64,000 nt of DNA from Candidatus Thalassolituus haligoni (GTDB lineage: Bacteria > Pseudomonadota > Gammaproteobacteria > Pseudomonadales > Oceanobacteraceae), in NCBI RefSeq assembly GCF_041222825.1, contig NZ_CP139482.1:961001-1025000 (forward strand). The letters run 5' to 3'. This document shows, piece after piece, positions 55,076-63,503 of this stretch (position 1 is its first letter; every line of letters starts with the position of its first letter). Position numbers and translations under genes: made by a program. Under the pieces are notes generated by a model that was not told where the DNA came from, ran no database searches, and saw nothing but the letters and a program-made list of their open reading frames with translations.

Positions 55076-55978
55076 ATGGATGCATGGCTTTTCAAGCAAT
55101 GGTTTAAGCTACTGGTTTTTCCCCTGTTAGTCGGGTTGAGTGGTACTGCCAGTGCGCTTGAGTTGCTGTTTATCACCCATAAGACGATGGACTCGGTTAA
55201 TGAGCTGGCAGCACAGACGGCTGCCGGATCTGGCGCCAGCTCGACGGTACGGGTGTTGTCTGACGGTCATCTGGACAGCGCCATTGCCAGTGCTGATGTC
55301 GTGGTGTTGGTCGGCCCTGTGGCAGTGCGGGAAGCGGCGTCTCTGGCGTTGCCCATTGCCTTGCCAGTGTTGGCTACCCTGGTAACTCGTGAAGACATCT
55401 TCAGGGCAGATCATCTGTCCAGTGCTGTGTATCTGGAGCCACCCTTGATGCGTCAGGTTAGCCTTGCCCACGAGATTCTCGGTCGCCAGACTCCGCTCGG
55501 CTTGCTGGCCAGTAGTCCGGAGCGTCTGCTCACCTTGTGTTGCAACGAAAGTGCATTACGCAAGATGGGAGTCACTCCTTATTTTATCAGTGACTATCCG
55601 GGTATGAATCGAGCGCTGGTGGATCTGTTGCAGGACAATCAGGCGCTGGTCGGCATTTACGATCCCGAGTTGTTCAGTGCTGCCAATATCAAGAATATCC
55701 TCATTACCGCCTATCGCCAGAATCGACCATTGATTGGTCCATCCAGTGCTTATATCCGTGCTGGTGCGCTGGCGACGACCTATAGCGACCTTGACGATGT
55801 TGCCAGTCGACTGGTGGATATCATTCGGCAGGGGAGCAAGTCGGGTAGCTGGCCAGAGCCGGACTACAATCCCTATTTCAAGGTGCGTTACAACGAACAG
55901 GTGGCTCGCTCCCTGAATCTGGTGCTGCCCGATGAAAATGACATGGTAACCCGCCTCAAGGACAGGGAACGTCGATGA
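55076..55978 (+). CDS. Periplasmic ABC-type substrate-binding-like protein without transporter
   Basis: The 300 residues have a signal peptide (LLVFPLLVGLSGTASA) and a two-lobed fold like the TrpX/YtfQ-type binding proteins in the ABC substrate-binding (COG2984-like) group, with LELLFITHKTMDSVNELAAQ at the start and NRPLIGPSSAYIRAGALATTYSD late. No permease or ATPase is nearby. It sits between a TonB receptor and a hybrid histidine kinase and overlaps the kinase start by four bases, so it more likely presents a ligand to the kinase than to a transporter. Confidence 0.8.
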   Translation: MDAWLFKQWFKLLVFPLLVGLSGTASALELLFITHKTMDSVNELAAQTAAGSGASSTVRVLSDGHLDSAIASADVVVLVGPVAVREAASLALPIALPVLATLVTREDIFRADHLSSAVYLEPPLMRQVSLAHEILGRQTPLGLLASSPERLLTLCCNESALRKMGVTPYFISDYPGMNRALVDLLQDNQALVGIYDPELFSAANIKNILITAYRQNRPLIGPSSAYIRAGALATTYSDLDDVASRLVDIIRQGSKSGSWPEPDYNPYFKVRYNEQVARSLNLVLPDENDMVTRLKDRERR

Positions 55979-57876
55979 TTTCGGTTCGGCGCTGGTCGAT
56001 CCGCCTAAGAATCATGTTGGTTGCAACAATTCCGGTGGTGTTGGCAGCGATTCTGATCACCAGTTATCACATGATGCAGCGCTGGGAGGAGTTACAGCGG
56101 GAAACTGACAGCTTGGCGAATATCGCGCTGGAACACCTGGTGGCAGGCGCAGAATATCCTATTTTTTCAGGCAACTATCAGTTGCTGAATCCGGTGGTGA
56201 TGGCGGTGCTCAAGCAGCCTTCCATTGCGGCCGTTGAGATCCTGGATATGAGTGGCAAGCGGCTGTATTTCCAGCAAACCGAGCGTTACGAAGAAATCCC
56301 CAGAAAGGATGTTCGTACCTTGACGCGGGAAATTTTTCCTGAAATTCCGGCGCTGGACAGCTTGTCCGAGTTTGATTCCCAACAGCCAGAGGTACACCGT
56401 ATCGGGCTGGTCAAGATGGAAGTGGCGGATACCTTTATTCGTCAGCGTCAGGACGCCATTATGTATCAGTCCATGGTGGCAGGTCTGGGGTTTGTACTGG
56501 TCTCCATGCTGGTGGCTGGGGGAATCTCGACAACGATTATCCCGCCGCTTGAACGACTCACTGGCTTTATCGGCCAGCTGGCTTCTGGCAATGTCAAACA
56601 GCGTATTACGATCGACAGTGGGGCAGAGATAGGCAATCTTCAAGATAGCGCTAATCGGCTGGCTGAGTCGTTGCAGCACGCTCAGGAAGCCCACCGGCGC
56701 TATACCGCAGAACTCCGGGAAGAACAGCACAAAAGCCAGCAGGCCAGTCAGGCCAAAAGTGAATTTCTGGCGATGATGAGCCATGAATTACGTACGCCAT
56801 TAAATGGCGCAGTAGGGATGCTGCAGTTGATCGCACTGGATAACGAGGCTGAGGAATTTTACGAATACAAATCGATGGCTGAGCAGTCGCTGACCAATCT
56901 GGCACAGCTACTGGAAGATGTGCTGGTGGTTGTAGACACGGAAAAGAATAACTTGCCGGTGGTTTTTGCCGAGCATCCGCTGCCTGAAATACTGGCGACC
57001 CTGATGCACGAGTTCAGCCTTCGGGCACTGGAAAAGCGGCTGTCTTTCGTTGTTGAATACGATGATATCCTGTCGCAAGGCAAAATTCGGGTGGATCCAT
57101 CGCTGGTGCGGCAAATTGTTCGCCACATCATTGACAACGCGATCAAATTTACCGAACAAGGGTATGTGGTGGCATTGTTCTCGATTCATCAGCAGCCGAC
57201 CAGCCACTGGCTCAGAATCCAGGTGAAGGATACCGGGATCGGCATTCCGCCCGATAAACGACACAAGGTTATGGAAGCCTTTTCCCAGATAAGCTCATCT
57301 TTCAGTCGTCAATACGACGGGATTGGGCTGGGTCTGACCATTTCACAGCATATCAGCCATATCCTCGGCGGCAGTATCCAGTTACGGGATAATGACGGTG
57401 GGGGAACCCAGGTATTAATCAATCTGCCGATCAAGCGTTCTGTCGTGTCCGGTAACCAAGACACGGATGTGCTTGGTATGGCGCTTGCCGTTTTGGTGGT
57501 AGAAGACAATGTGGTTAACCTCAAGGTGGCAGAAAAAATGATCCTCAAGGCGTGTCCTGGAGCCAACGTGGTTGCTGCCGAAAACGGCGAACGCTGTCTG
57601 GAATGCGTGGCGGAGCAGGATTTTGATCTGATTCTTATGGATTGTCAGATGCCGGTTCTGGATGGCTTTGAGACAACCCGGCGTTTGCGTGCCAACGGCG
57701 TGACAACCCCTATTGTTGCCTGTACCGCCAATGGCTCGGATCTGGTGTTTCGGCGCTGTATCGGCGTGGGAATGAATGACTACCTGGGTAAGCCGCTGTC
57801 ATTGGCTTCGCTGCAAGCCACTTTGCTGAAGTGGGGCCGGAAGGGAGGAACGGAGGTCAGTACGACGGATCGCTGA
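55975..57876 (+). CDS. Membrane hybrid sensor histidine kinase
   Basis: The 633 residues have two membrane helices (about 11-31 and 165-188) enclosing a 130-residue periplasmic sensor region with no named fold. A HAMP linker (about 189-240), a HisKA domain with His270 in MMSHELRTPLNG, an ATPase domain (IIDNAIKF with Asn388, DTGIGIP, GIGLGLTI) and a C-terminal receiver with Asp556 in LILMDCQMPVLDG follow. No Hpt domain or separate response regulator is adjacent, so the phosphoryl acceptor is elsewhere. Translationally coupled to the binding protein (ATGA). Confidence 0.93.
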   Translation: MISVRRWSIRLRIMLVATIPVVLAAILITSYHMMQRWEELQRETDSLANIALEHLVAGAEYPIFSGNYQLLNPVVMAVLKQPSIAAVEILDMSGKRLYFQQTERYEEIPRKDVRTLTREIFPEIPALDSLSEFDSQQPEVHRIGLVKMEVADTFIRQRQDAIMYQSMVAGLGFVLVSMLVAGGISTTIIPPLERLTGFIGQLASGNVKQRITIDSGAEIGNLQDSANRLAESLQHAQEAHRRYTAELREEQHKSQQASQAKSEFLAMMSHELRTPLNGAVGMLQLIALDNEAEEFYEYKSMAEQSLTNLAQLLEDVLVVVDTEKNNLPVVFAEHPLPEILATLMHEFSLRALEKRLSFVVEYDDILSQGKIRVDPSLVRQIVRHIIDNAIKFTEQGYVVALFSIHQQPTSHWLRIQVKDTGIGIPPDKRHKVMEAFSQISSSFSRQYDGIGLGLTISQHISHILGGSIQLRDNDGGGTQVLINLPIKRSVVSGNQDTDVLGMALAVLVVEDNVVNLKVAEKMILKACPGANVVAAENGERCLECVAEQDFDLILMDCQMPVLDGFETTRRLRANGVTTPIVACTANGSDLVFRRCIGVGMNDYLGKPLSLASLQATLLKWGRKGGTEVSTTDR

Positions 57877-57881
57877 CCTCC
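57852..57881. terminator. Hairpin across the stop codon of the kinase gene
   Basis: GGAGGTCAG (57852) and CTGACCTCC (57873-57881) form a 9-bp perfect stem over a 12-base loop. Its right arm contains the kinase stop codon, and the fbp stop is only 18 bases away on the other strand. There is no T-run. Confidence 0.5.
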
Positions 57882-57898
57882 TGATAATCGACCGTTAA

Positions 57899-58891
57899 TC
57901 AGTGATGATACTGCTCAACGATGCTTACTTCCTCAGCGGAACCCATCACGACGGAGACGCGCTGGTGAATGCCTTGTGGTTGAATGGCCATAATAGCTTC
58001 ACTGGCGGTACTGCAGCGGCCACCAGCTTGTTCCATCAGCATGCTCATCGGATTGGCTTCGTACATCAGCCGGAGTTTGCCGGGTTTGGCGGGATCACGG
58101 TTGTCGAACGGGTACAAGAAAATCCCCCCTCGAGTCAGAATACGATGGATTTCCGCCACCATGGCAGCCACCCAGCGCATATTGTAACGTTTACCCAGCG
58201 GACCGGTTTCGCCCTTCAGCAAGTCATCTACGTATTGCTGCATGGCCGGTAGCCAGAAGCGCTGGTTCGACATATTGATGGCAAATTCGGCAGTAGCGGC
58301 GGGCACCTGAATATTTTCTTTCATCAACAGGAATTCGCCCATGCGGGTGTCCAGCGTGAAGGAATACACGCCGTTACCCGTGGTCAGCATCATGATGGTG
58401 GATGGCCCATACAGAACATAGCCAGCGGCCACTTGCTGGTTGCCTGGTTGCAGATAAGCCGCTTCGTCACTGCCATGGCTGCCTTCTGGCGCCGCCAGAA
58501 TCGAGAAAATGGTGCCAACCGTCACGTTGATGTCGATATTGGAAGAACCATCCAGTGGATCAAACAGCACCAGATAAGCACCGTTTTTATTGCATGCCAC
58601 AGGATCCGGCTCTTCTTCGCTGGCGATACCGCGTACAGCGGGTAATGCCGCCAGTGAGTCCTTCAGCAGATCGTTGGCGATTACATCCAGTTTTTTCTGG
58701 CATTCACCCTGTACGTTTTCCTGCTCGGCGCTGCCAAGAATGCCCGCTAGGTCACCGAGAGTGAGCTGGTGGGCAATGTCTTTGCAGGTCACTGCCAACT
58801 GGTCGATCACATCGATCAGTTCTGCATTGTCGCAGTGCTGCTGTAAAAAAGTCCTCAATCTAAGCATAGGTCGCTGGGCCTCATTGGTCAC
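57899..58891 (-). CDS. fbp: Fructose-1,6-bisphosphatase, class I
   Basis: Fbp is the committed gluconeogenic phosphatase. The 330 residues contain [15 protein letters not shown], the metal-site motif [25 protein letters not shown] and [37 protein letters not shown]. An ATG eight codons in (58867) is an alternative start. It converges on the sensor operon and is divergent from mpl. Confidence 0.97.
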   Translation of the reverse strand: MTNEAQRPMLRLRTFLQQHCDNAELIDVIDQLAVTCKDIAHQLTLGDLAGILGSAEQENVQGECQKKLDVIANDLLKDSLAALPAVRGIASEEEPDPVACNKNGAYLVLFDPLDGSSNIDINVTVGTIFSILAAPEGSHGSDEAAYLQPGNQQVAAGYVLYGPSTIMMLTTGNGVYSFTLDTRMGEFLLMKENIQVPAATAEFAINMSNQRFWLPAMQQYVDDLLKGETGPLGKRYNMRWVAAMVAEIHRILTRGGIFLYPFDNRDPAKPGKLRLMYEANPMSMLMEQAGGRCSTASEAIMAIQPQGIHQRVSVVMGSAEEVSIVEQYHH

Positions 58892-59070
58892 ATTCGTTCC
58901 GTTGCGGCGATACTACCGGAATCAGGTTCTGATTACAGTGCCAGCCGTGGCCGCCTGACCTGATTTCGCCTTCTTCTACCGACAGACAGGCCGATTTATC
59001 TGTGCTTGGGTCAGCGCGACCCAGCGGCTACACTAGCGGACTTTTTGTTGGTTTGTGGGGATGATTGGCC

Positions 59071-60441
59071 ATGCGCGTTCATATTTTGGGAATTTGTGGC
59101 ACTTTCATGGGGTCGCTGGCGCAGTTGGCGAAGGCGCTCGGCCATCAGGTGTCAGGCAGTGACCATGGTGTGTATCCACCCATGAGCGAGCAGCTGTCGG
59201 CTGCCGGGATCGATCTGATTGAAGGGTTTGACCCCGCTGCGATTCCTGCTGATACCGAGTTGGTGATTATCGGTAATGCCATGTCGCGGGGGAACCCATC
59301 GGTCGAGTATGTACTGGAACGAGGTATTCCCTATTGTTCCGGCCCCCAGTGGATGAATCAGCATCTGCTGCAAGGTCGCTGGGTTGCTGCGGTAGCAGGT
59401 ACCCATGGCAAAACATCAACAGCCAGTATGTTGGCCTGGATACTTGAGTGCGCGGGAATGGCACCGGGTTTTCTGATTGGTGGTGTGCCGGGAAACTTCC
59501 CGGTGTCCGCCCGCCTTGGTGACAGCCCGTTTTTTGTGATAGAAGCCGATGAATATGACACAGCGTTTTTTGACAAGCGCTCGAAGTTTGTTCATTACCT
59601 GCCCAGAACCGTAGTGATGAACAATCTGGAGTTTGATCACGCGGATATTTTTGACGACCTGGCGGCGATTGAGCGTCAGTTTCATCACCTGGTGCGACTG
59701 GTTCCGGCTTCTGGCCGTATTGTATTGCCCGCATCTGAACCGGCGCTGGAACGAGTGCTGGCGCAAGGTTGCTGGAGCGAAATCGAACGTTTCGGAGAAC
59801 GAAGTGGTTGGCATATACGCAAGCATGCGGATGATGGCAGTCTCTTCTCATTGTGGCAGGGCGAGCAGCAATTGGGTCAGGTGCAATGGTCACTGAATGG
59901 TGATCATAATCTGAACAATGTCTGTGCTGCGCTGCTGGCTGCGCGGCATATGGGCGTACGGCCCGAGCAGGCACTGGAGGCCCTGACGTCGTTCAGATTG
60001 CCGCGCCGACGGATGGAATGCCTGGCAAATACCGGCAGGGTGCGTGTGTATGACGACTTTGCTCATCACCCTACGGCGATCAAGACCACTCTGGCTGGTG
60101 CCAGAGCGGCGATGACGGATGACGAGCGGTTGATTGCGGTACTCGAACCACGTTCCAATACCATGAAAATGGGAGTGCACAAGGAAGCACTGATACCCGC
60201 TGTGGGCGATGCTGATTTGTCCTTCTGGCTGGAATCGCAAGGCCAGGGCTGGAGCCTGGCAGACCGTCTGCCTGAAGAAAAAGGGCGCTGTTTCCACACG
60301 GATGAGGAGCTGCTGGAACATTTGCAGCAACAGCTGCGTCCTGGTGATCGGGTGGTATTTATGTCCAATGGCGGATTTTCCGGCCTACCGGCACGGTTTG
60401 CTGCCTGGGTTAACCTGAAAGCAGAGGAAGAGCACGCGTGA
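59071..60441 (+). CDS. mpl: UDP-N-acetylmuramate:L-alanyl-gamma-D-glutamyl-meso-diaminopimelate ligase Mpl
   Basis: Mpl re-attaches recycled murein tripeptide to UDP-MurNAc. The 456 residues show the Mur-ligase N-domain (VHILGICGTFMGSLA), the ATP loop GTHGKTST (110-117) and late YDDFAHHPTAI. Ending at 60441 it overlaps ubiX. Together with amgK and murU at the left of the window it points to active peptidoglycan recycling. A TTG two codons upstream is possible; the ATG at 59071 fits family alignment. Confidence 0.95.
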   Translation: MRVHILGICGTFMGSLAQLAKALGHQVSGSDHGVYPPMSEQLSAAGIDLIEGFDPAAIPADTELVIIGNAMSRGNPSVEYVLERGIPYCSGPQWMNQHLLQGRWVAAVAGTHGKTSTASMLAWILECAGMAPGFLIGGVPGNFPVSARLGDSPFFVIEADEYDTAFFDKRSKFVHYLPRTVVMNNLEFDHADIFDDLAAIERQFHHLVRLVPASGRIVLPASEPALERVLAQGCWSEIERFGERSGWHIRKHADDGSLFSLWQGEQQLGQVQWSLNGDHNLNNVCAALLAARHMGVRPEQALEALTSFRLPRRRMECLANTGRVRVYDDFAHHPTAIKTTLAGARAAMTDDERLIAVLEPRSNTMKMGVHKEALIPAVGDADLSFWLESQGQGWSLADRLPEEKGRCFHTDEELLEHLQQQLRPGDRVVFMSNGGFSGLPARFAAWVNLKAEEEHA

Positions 60442-61073
60442 ATGACAGTCGTATCTGTGTTGCGGTCACCGGAGCCTCTGGTTCACCCTATACCTTGCGC
60501 CTGATCGAGGTTCTGCTGGCGGCGGATCAGAATGTTGACCTGATCTTTTCCCGCGCAGCCCTGCTGGTGATGGCAACGGAAACCGAATTGCAGCTGCCTG
60601 GCAAACCGCAAGGTCAGGCCCGTGCGCTGCACCACCATTTTCAGGTTGATGCGCAGCGTCTGCGAGTGTTCGGCCGTGATGACTGGATGTCCCCCTGGGC
60701 CTCTGGTTCCGGTCAGCCCGGCACGCTGGTGATCTGCCCGTGCAGTACCGGCACGTTGTCGGCGATTGCCGTCGGCGCCAGCGATAATCTGATCGAACGG
60801 GCTGCCGATGTGGCATTAAAAGAAGGTCGCAAACTGATTCTTGTGCCCCGTGAAAGTCCGTATTCGGAAATTCATCTCAGCAACATGCTGACACTGAAAC
60901 GTATGGGAGCGACCATTCTGCCCGCTAGTCCGGGTTTCTACCATCAACCACAATCGGTTCAGGATCTGATTGATTTTGTGGTGGCCCGTATCCTTAACCA
61001 ACTCAATATACCCCAGTCGTTAATGCCACTGTGGGGAGCAACCTACCCGCCAGGAGAAATATCCGGTGACTGA
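60438..61073 (+). CDS. ubiX: Flavin prenyltransferase UbiX, GTG start
   Basis: UbiX makes prenylated FMN, the cofactor of the UbiD decarboxylase in ubiquinone synthesis. The 211 residues contain VAVTGASGSPYTLRL, VICPCSTGTLSAIAVGASDNLIERAADVALKEGRKLILVPRESP and HLSNML. The GTG start overlaps the mpl stop (GTGA). The mpl-ubiX pairing is common in Pseudomonas and relatives. Confidence 0.96.
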   Translation: MNDSRICVAVTGASGSPYTLRLIEVLLAADQNVDLIFSRAALLVMATETELQLPGKPQGQARALHHHFQVDAQRLRVFGRDDWMSPWASGSGQPGTLVICPCSTGTLSAIAVGASDNLIERAADVALKEGRKLILVPRESPYSEIHLSNMLTLKRMGATILPASPGFYHQPQSVQDLIDFVVARILNQLNIPQSLMPLWGATYPPGEISGD

Positions 61074-61446
61074 AACCAATCACGAATCACATCATAATCC
61101 GGTCGAGCCACCGGATATTACCCGCTGGGCATTTATCGGATTTGTCGCCGGGATCATTTTATCTGTGCTGGCAATGGAATATTACGGCTTTATCAAGCAT
61201 CCATCTGACGCTGACAGCGCCCGCATCGACGAGTTTGTCTTGTTGTCGCTGGAACCTGGTTATGACGTCAAAGTCTCGAACAAGGCGTCTGGCAAAGAGG
61301 CGTTCTGCGTTGATGGCTATTTGCTACTGCGGCCGACCAATGGTCATGAAGTGGCAGGCATCCTGGTGGATGGCAAAAACCGACCGGTAGCCTGTCAGGA
61401 GGCGCTGGGTCATGGCCAGCCTGAGTTGAAGGCACCGAGCGAATAA
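61066..61446 (+). CDS. Small membrane-anchored protein, unknown
   Basis: The 126 residues begin with a polar His/Asn/Pro-rich tail, one membrane helix (about 20-40, WAFIGFVAGIILSVLAMEYYGF) and a soluble domain of 80 residues with two cysteines (EAFCVDG, PVACQEA). The GTG start lies within the last eight bases of ubiX, so it is co-translated. No family recognised. Confidence 0.65.
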   Translation: MTETNHESHHNPVEPPDITRWAFIGFVAGIILSVLAMEYYGFIKHPSDADSARIDEFVLLSLEPGYDVKVSNKASGKEAFCVDGYLLLRPTNGHEVAGILVDGKNRPVACQEALGHGQPELKAPSE

Positions 61447-61484
61447 TCCGGCTTGTCGGCTGACTGCTGGCAGTGGATTTTCGA

Positions 61485-61495
61485 CAGCCTGCTAG
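61485..61495. repeat. Solitary IS-end-like sequence
   Basis: CAGCCTGCTAG, preceded by TTTTCGA, equals the right terminus plus CTAG flank of the IS at 8280-9577. No transposase lies near. It may be a remnant or a related dispersed motif. Confidence 0.45.
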
Positions 61496-61531
61496 ACTGC
61501 AAATATATTCAGATATTTGGAATCACCCAGC

Positions 61532-61786
61532 ATGTCGTTGAACTGTGTATTTTGCCAAAAAGTGGTTTTTGGCAGTAGTGGACAGACGGTACCGGGGATG
61601 GGGCCAGCCCATGCTTATTGCTATCAGGCCTATCGCACCATGAAACGTACCTTCAAGTCGATGGATATTACCCAGCTGACGGATGTTGAACTGGCGGATC
61701 TGAAAGATCTGGTACTGGCAGAAGAAAATGACAGGAAACGCAAGGCCTGTGGCGGTACGGACGAGGGTGATATTGAGTTGTTCTGA
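61532..61786 (+). CDS. Small putative zinc-binding protein (CxxC...HxxC)
   Basis: The 84 residues have Cys5-x2-Cys8 and His27-x2-Cys30 in a short treble-clef-like N-terminal half (NCVFCQK, AHAYCYQ) and a charged helical C-terminus. This spacing is typical of small zinc-ribbon proteins. It stands alone in the + direction with the 27-bp hairpin behind it. A TTG five codons upstream is an alternative start. Function unknown. Confidence 0.62.
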   Translation: MSLNCVFCQKVVFGSSGQTVPGMGPAHAYCYQAYRTMKRTFKSMDITQLTDVELADLKDLVLAEENDRKRKACGGTDEGDIELF

Positions 61787-61902
61787 GACTTTTTTCTGAT
61801 CGGCCCTATACCGATGATTATTGCTATTATTAGTGTTCTGATGATTGTTCCAATATTTGTTCCGTTGCTATAGAGATAGGAACCCCCGGCAATGTCCGGT
61901 AA

Positions 61903-61962
61903 CAACACCAACCAACACCAACCATACCGGTTAAACGGTGTGGTTGGTGTTGGTTGGTGTTG
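61903..61962. terminator. Unusually long 27-bp hairpin between convergent genes
   Basis: The arms (61903-61929 and 61936-61962) are complementary over 27 positions with one G-T wobble, around a GTTAAA loop. Each arm is built from tandem ACCAACACCA-like units. The right arm ends two bases before the stop codon of the peroxiredoxin gene. There is no T-run; it may terminate both genes or stabilise their 3' ends. Confidence 0.7.
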
Positions 61963-61964
61963 GA

Positions 61965-62705
61965 TTACTTCCCGGAAAGATACTTGATCAACTCATCCGA
62001 GCCGCCAATGTGCTCTCCGCCAATGTAAATTTGCGGTACGGTTTCACGTCCGGTGATAGCGCGCAGTGAGACGATACTGGCATCCGTACCCATGACGATT
62101 TCTTCATAATCCATCCCCGCTGCTTCCAATGCACCTTTGGCTCGCGCACAAAAGGAGCAGCCCGGCTTGGTGAATAACGCCACCGATCTGGGTTTTTCGG
62201 CATCGGCATTGATAAATTCGAGCATGGTATCAGCATCAGATACCTCAAATGGGTCGCCCGGTTTTTGTGGCTCAATAAACATCTTTTCGACAATGCCGTT
62301 TTTCACCAGCATGCTGTAACGCCAGCTGCGTTTGCCAAAACCGATATCATTCTTGTCCACCAACATGCCCATGCCAGCAGTGAACTCGCCATTACCATCC
62401 GCAATCATACGAATGTTTTCGGCTTCCTGATTGGCGGCCCAGGCATTCATCACAAAAGTATCGTTGACGCTGATGCAGAGAATCTCATCAATGCCATTGG
62501 CGCGGAAAACACTGGCCAGCTCGTTGTAACGCGGCAAGTGGGTACTGGAGCAGGTGGGCGTGAAGGCACCAGGAAGCGAAAAGACCACCACGGTGCGATT
62601 CTTGAAAATGTCATCACTGGAGATCTGAACCCAGTCATCTCCAACACGAGCGGGCCAGGTGACCGATGGTACAGCCTGTCCTTCTTTACTGATCAGTGTT
62701 GTCAT
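61965..62705 (-). CDS. Peroxiredoxin-glutaredoxin fusion (Prx5-Grx hybrid peroxidase)
   Basis: This fused enzyme reduces peroxides with electrons from glutathione. The 246 residues have an N-terminal Prx5 domain with peroxidatic Cys52 in PGAFTPTCSSTH and a C-terminal glutaredoxin domain with Cys183-x2-Cys186 (KPGCSFCARAK) and TVPQIYIGGEHIGGSDEL. The architecture equals the Haemophilus and Vibrio hybrid peroxiredoxins. AAGGAG precedes the ATG. No clear OxyR site was seen upstream. Confidence 0.95.
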   Translation of the reverse strand: MTTLISKEGQAVPSVTWPARVGDDWVQISSDDIFKNRTVVVFSLPGAFTPTCSSTHLPRYNELASVFRANGIDEILCISVNDTFVMNAWAANQEAENIRMIADGNGEFTAGMGMLVDKNDIGFGKRSWRYSMLVKNGIVEKMFIEPQKPGDPFEVSDADTMLEFINADAEKPRSVALFTKPGCSFCARAKGALEAAGMDYEEIVMGTDASIVSLRAITGRETVPQIYIGGEHIGGSDELIKYLSGK

Positions 62706-63098
62706 GTTTGCTCCTTGAATGGAAAGATCGATGTTGAATAGCGTTTGGTACTGGTCGAATGCCGTTACTCGTCATACAGACAGTATGGTCGCTTCTTTGT
62801 ATTTTAAAAATTAATTGAATTTATTTTTCAGATAGTTTTTAGCTTTTATTTTTCCATCTCTTACCGTATGGCTTTAAGGGTGCATTTAAATAAAAATGTA
62901 GCGAGCGATGAAAGGACAGGGCAAAAATCGACGAAAAGCACAGTTTATGAGTGATAAATGAGCATGGTGGGTCGATGATTGACGCCGTCATTGCGAGCGC
63001 TGTAATTCATAGGTGCGCACGCAGAGCTGTGCAGGATTAAATAGATGATCCCTTTGGAGTATGATGGCTGATCGGCGGTAATGTAGTGGTAGTCCTGT
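62706..63098. other. 393-base gap upstream of the peroxidase gene, half of it repeat
   Basis: The left part (62706-62876) is AT-rich and must hold the leftward peroxidase promoter. The right part is repeat copy C. No reading frame is supported. Confidence 0.5.
62877..63053 (-). repeat. MITE-like dispersed repeat, copy C (177 bp, compact form)
   Basis: Read on the minus strand it starts AGGGATCATCTATTTAATCC and ends with TTTAAATGCACCCT, so the ends are inverted AGGG-N2-CAT. The core CATTTATCACTCATAAACTG, then CGTCGATTTTTGCC and CGCTCGCTACATTTTTA, is nearly identical to copy A. Compared with A it lacks about 220 internal bases. It encodes nothing. Confidence 0.78.
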
Positions 63099-63476
63099 AT
63101 GTTGATAGAAACCAGTTCAGATCTGATTGTCTCAGATCATGTCACAACACTGGCCAATGGTGTCCGTGTTGATGCAGCCACACTGCTTAATGGTTGTGTG
63201 CTGACGATTGGCCGGGATGGTCTGGCGTTATATCGTCACCTGGATGCGTTGCAGGATCCTCTGGGCAATGGTCTGATTCGCAGTGTGGCATTGACGGACG
63301 CGGCGTGTTTACCCGATTGCTCGCCGCTGATCCGGGAACATCGAGCTGGCTACGTCGGTTTGGCCGAAGGCTTTGTATTGCTGATTGGTCTTAATGATGT
63401 CCGTCTGTTTGCCAACAAGCAGGATGCGCTGGCAAATACCCATGAATTGCAGCGTATGTCGCTGGAGTATCAATAA
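63099..63476 (+). CDS. Hypothetical protein, 125 residues
   Basis: A soluble, Leu- and Ala-rich protein without signal peptide, membrane segment or known motif; one short region (LNGCVLTIGRDGLALYRHLDAL) is beta/alpha-like. It starts just after repeat copy C and precedes the reductase-like gene by 27 bases in the same direction, suggesting an operon. No Shine-Dalgarno is evident for this ATG, so the start is uncertain. Confidence 0.55.
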   Translation: MLIETSSDLIVSDHVTTLANGVRVDAATLLNGCVLTIGRDGLALYRHLDALQDPLGNGLIRSVALTDAACLPDCSPLIREHRAGYVGLAEGFVLLIGLNDVRLFANKQDALANTHELQRMSLEYQ

Positions 63477-63503
63477 CCAGGCAGTTGACGGGGAGTAAAA
63501 CGT

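Noticed and set aside
62706..62876. OxyR operator upstream of the peroxiredoxin-glutaredoxin gene
   Set aside because: AT-rich ATAG/CTAT-like pieces occur but do not keep the required four-element 7-base spacing.
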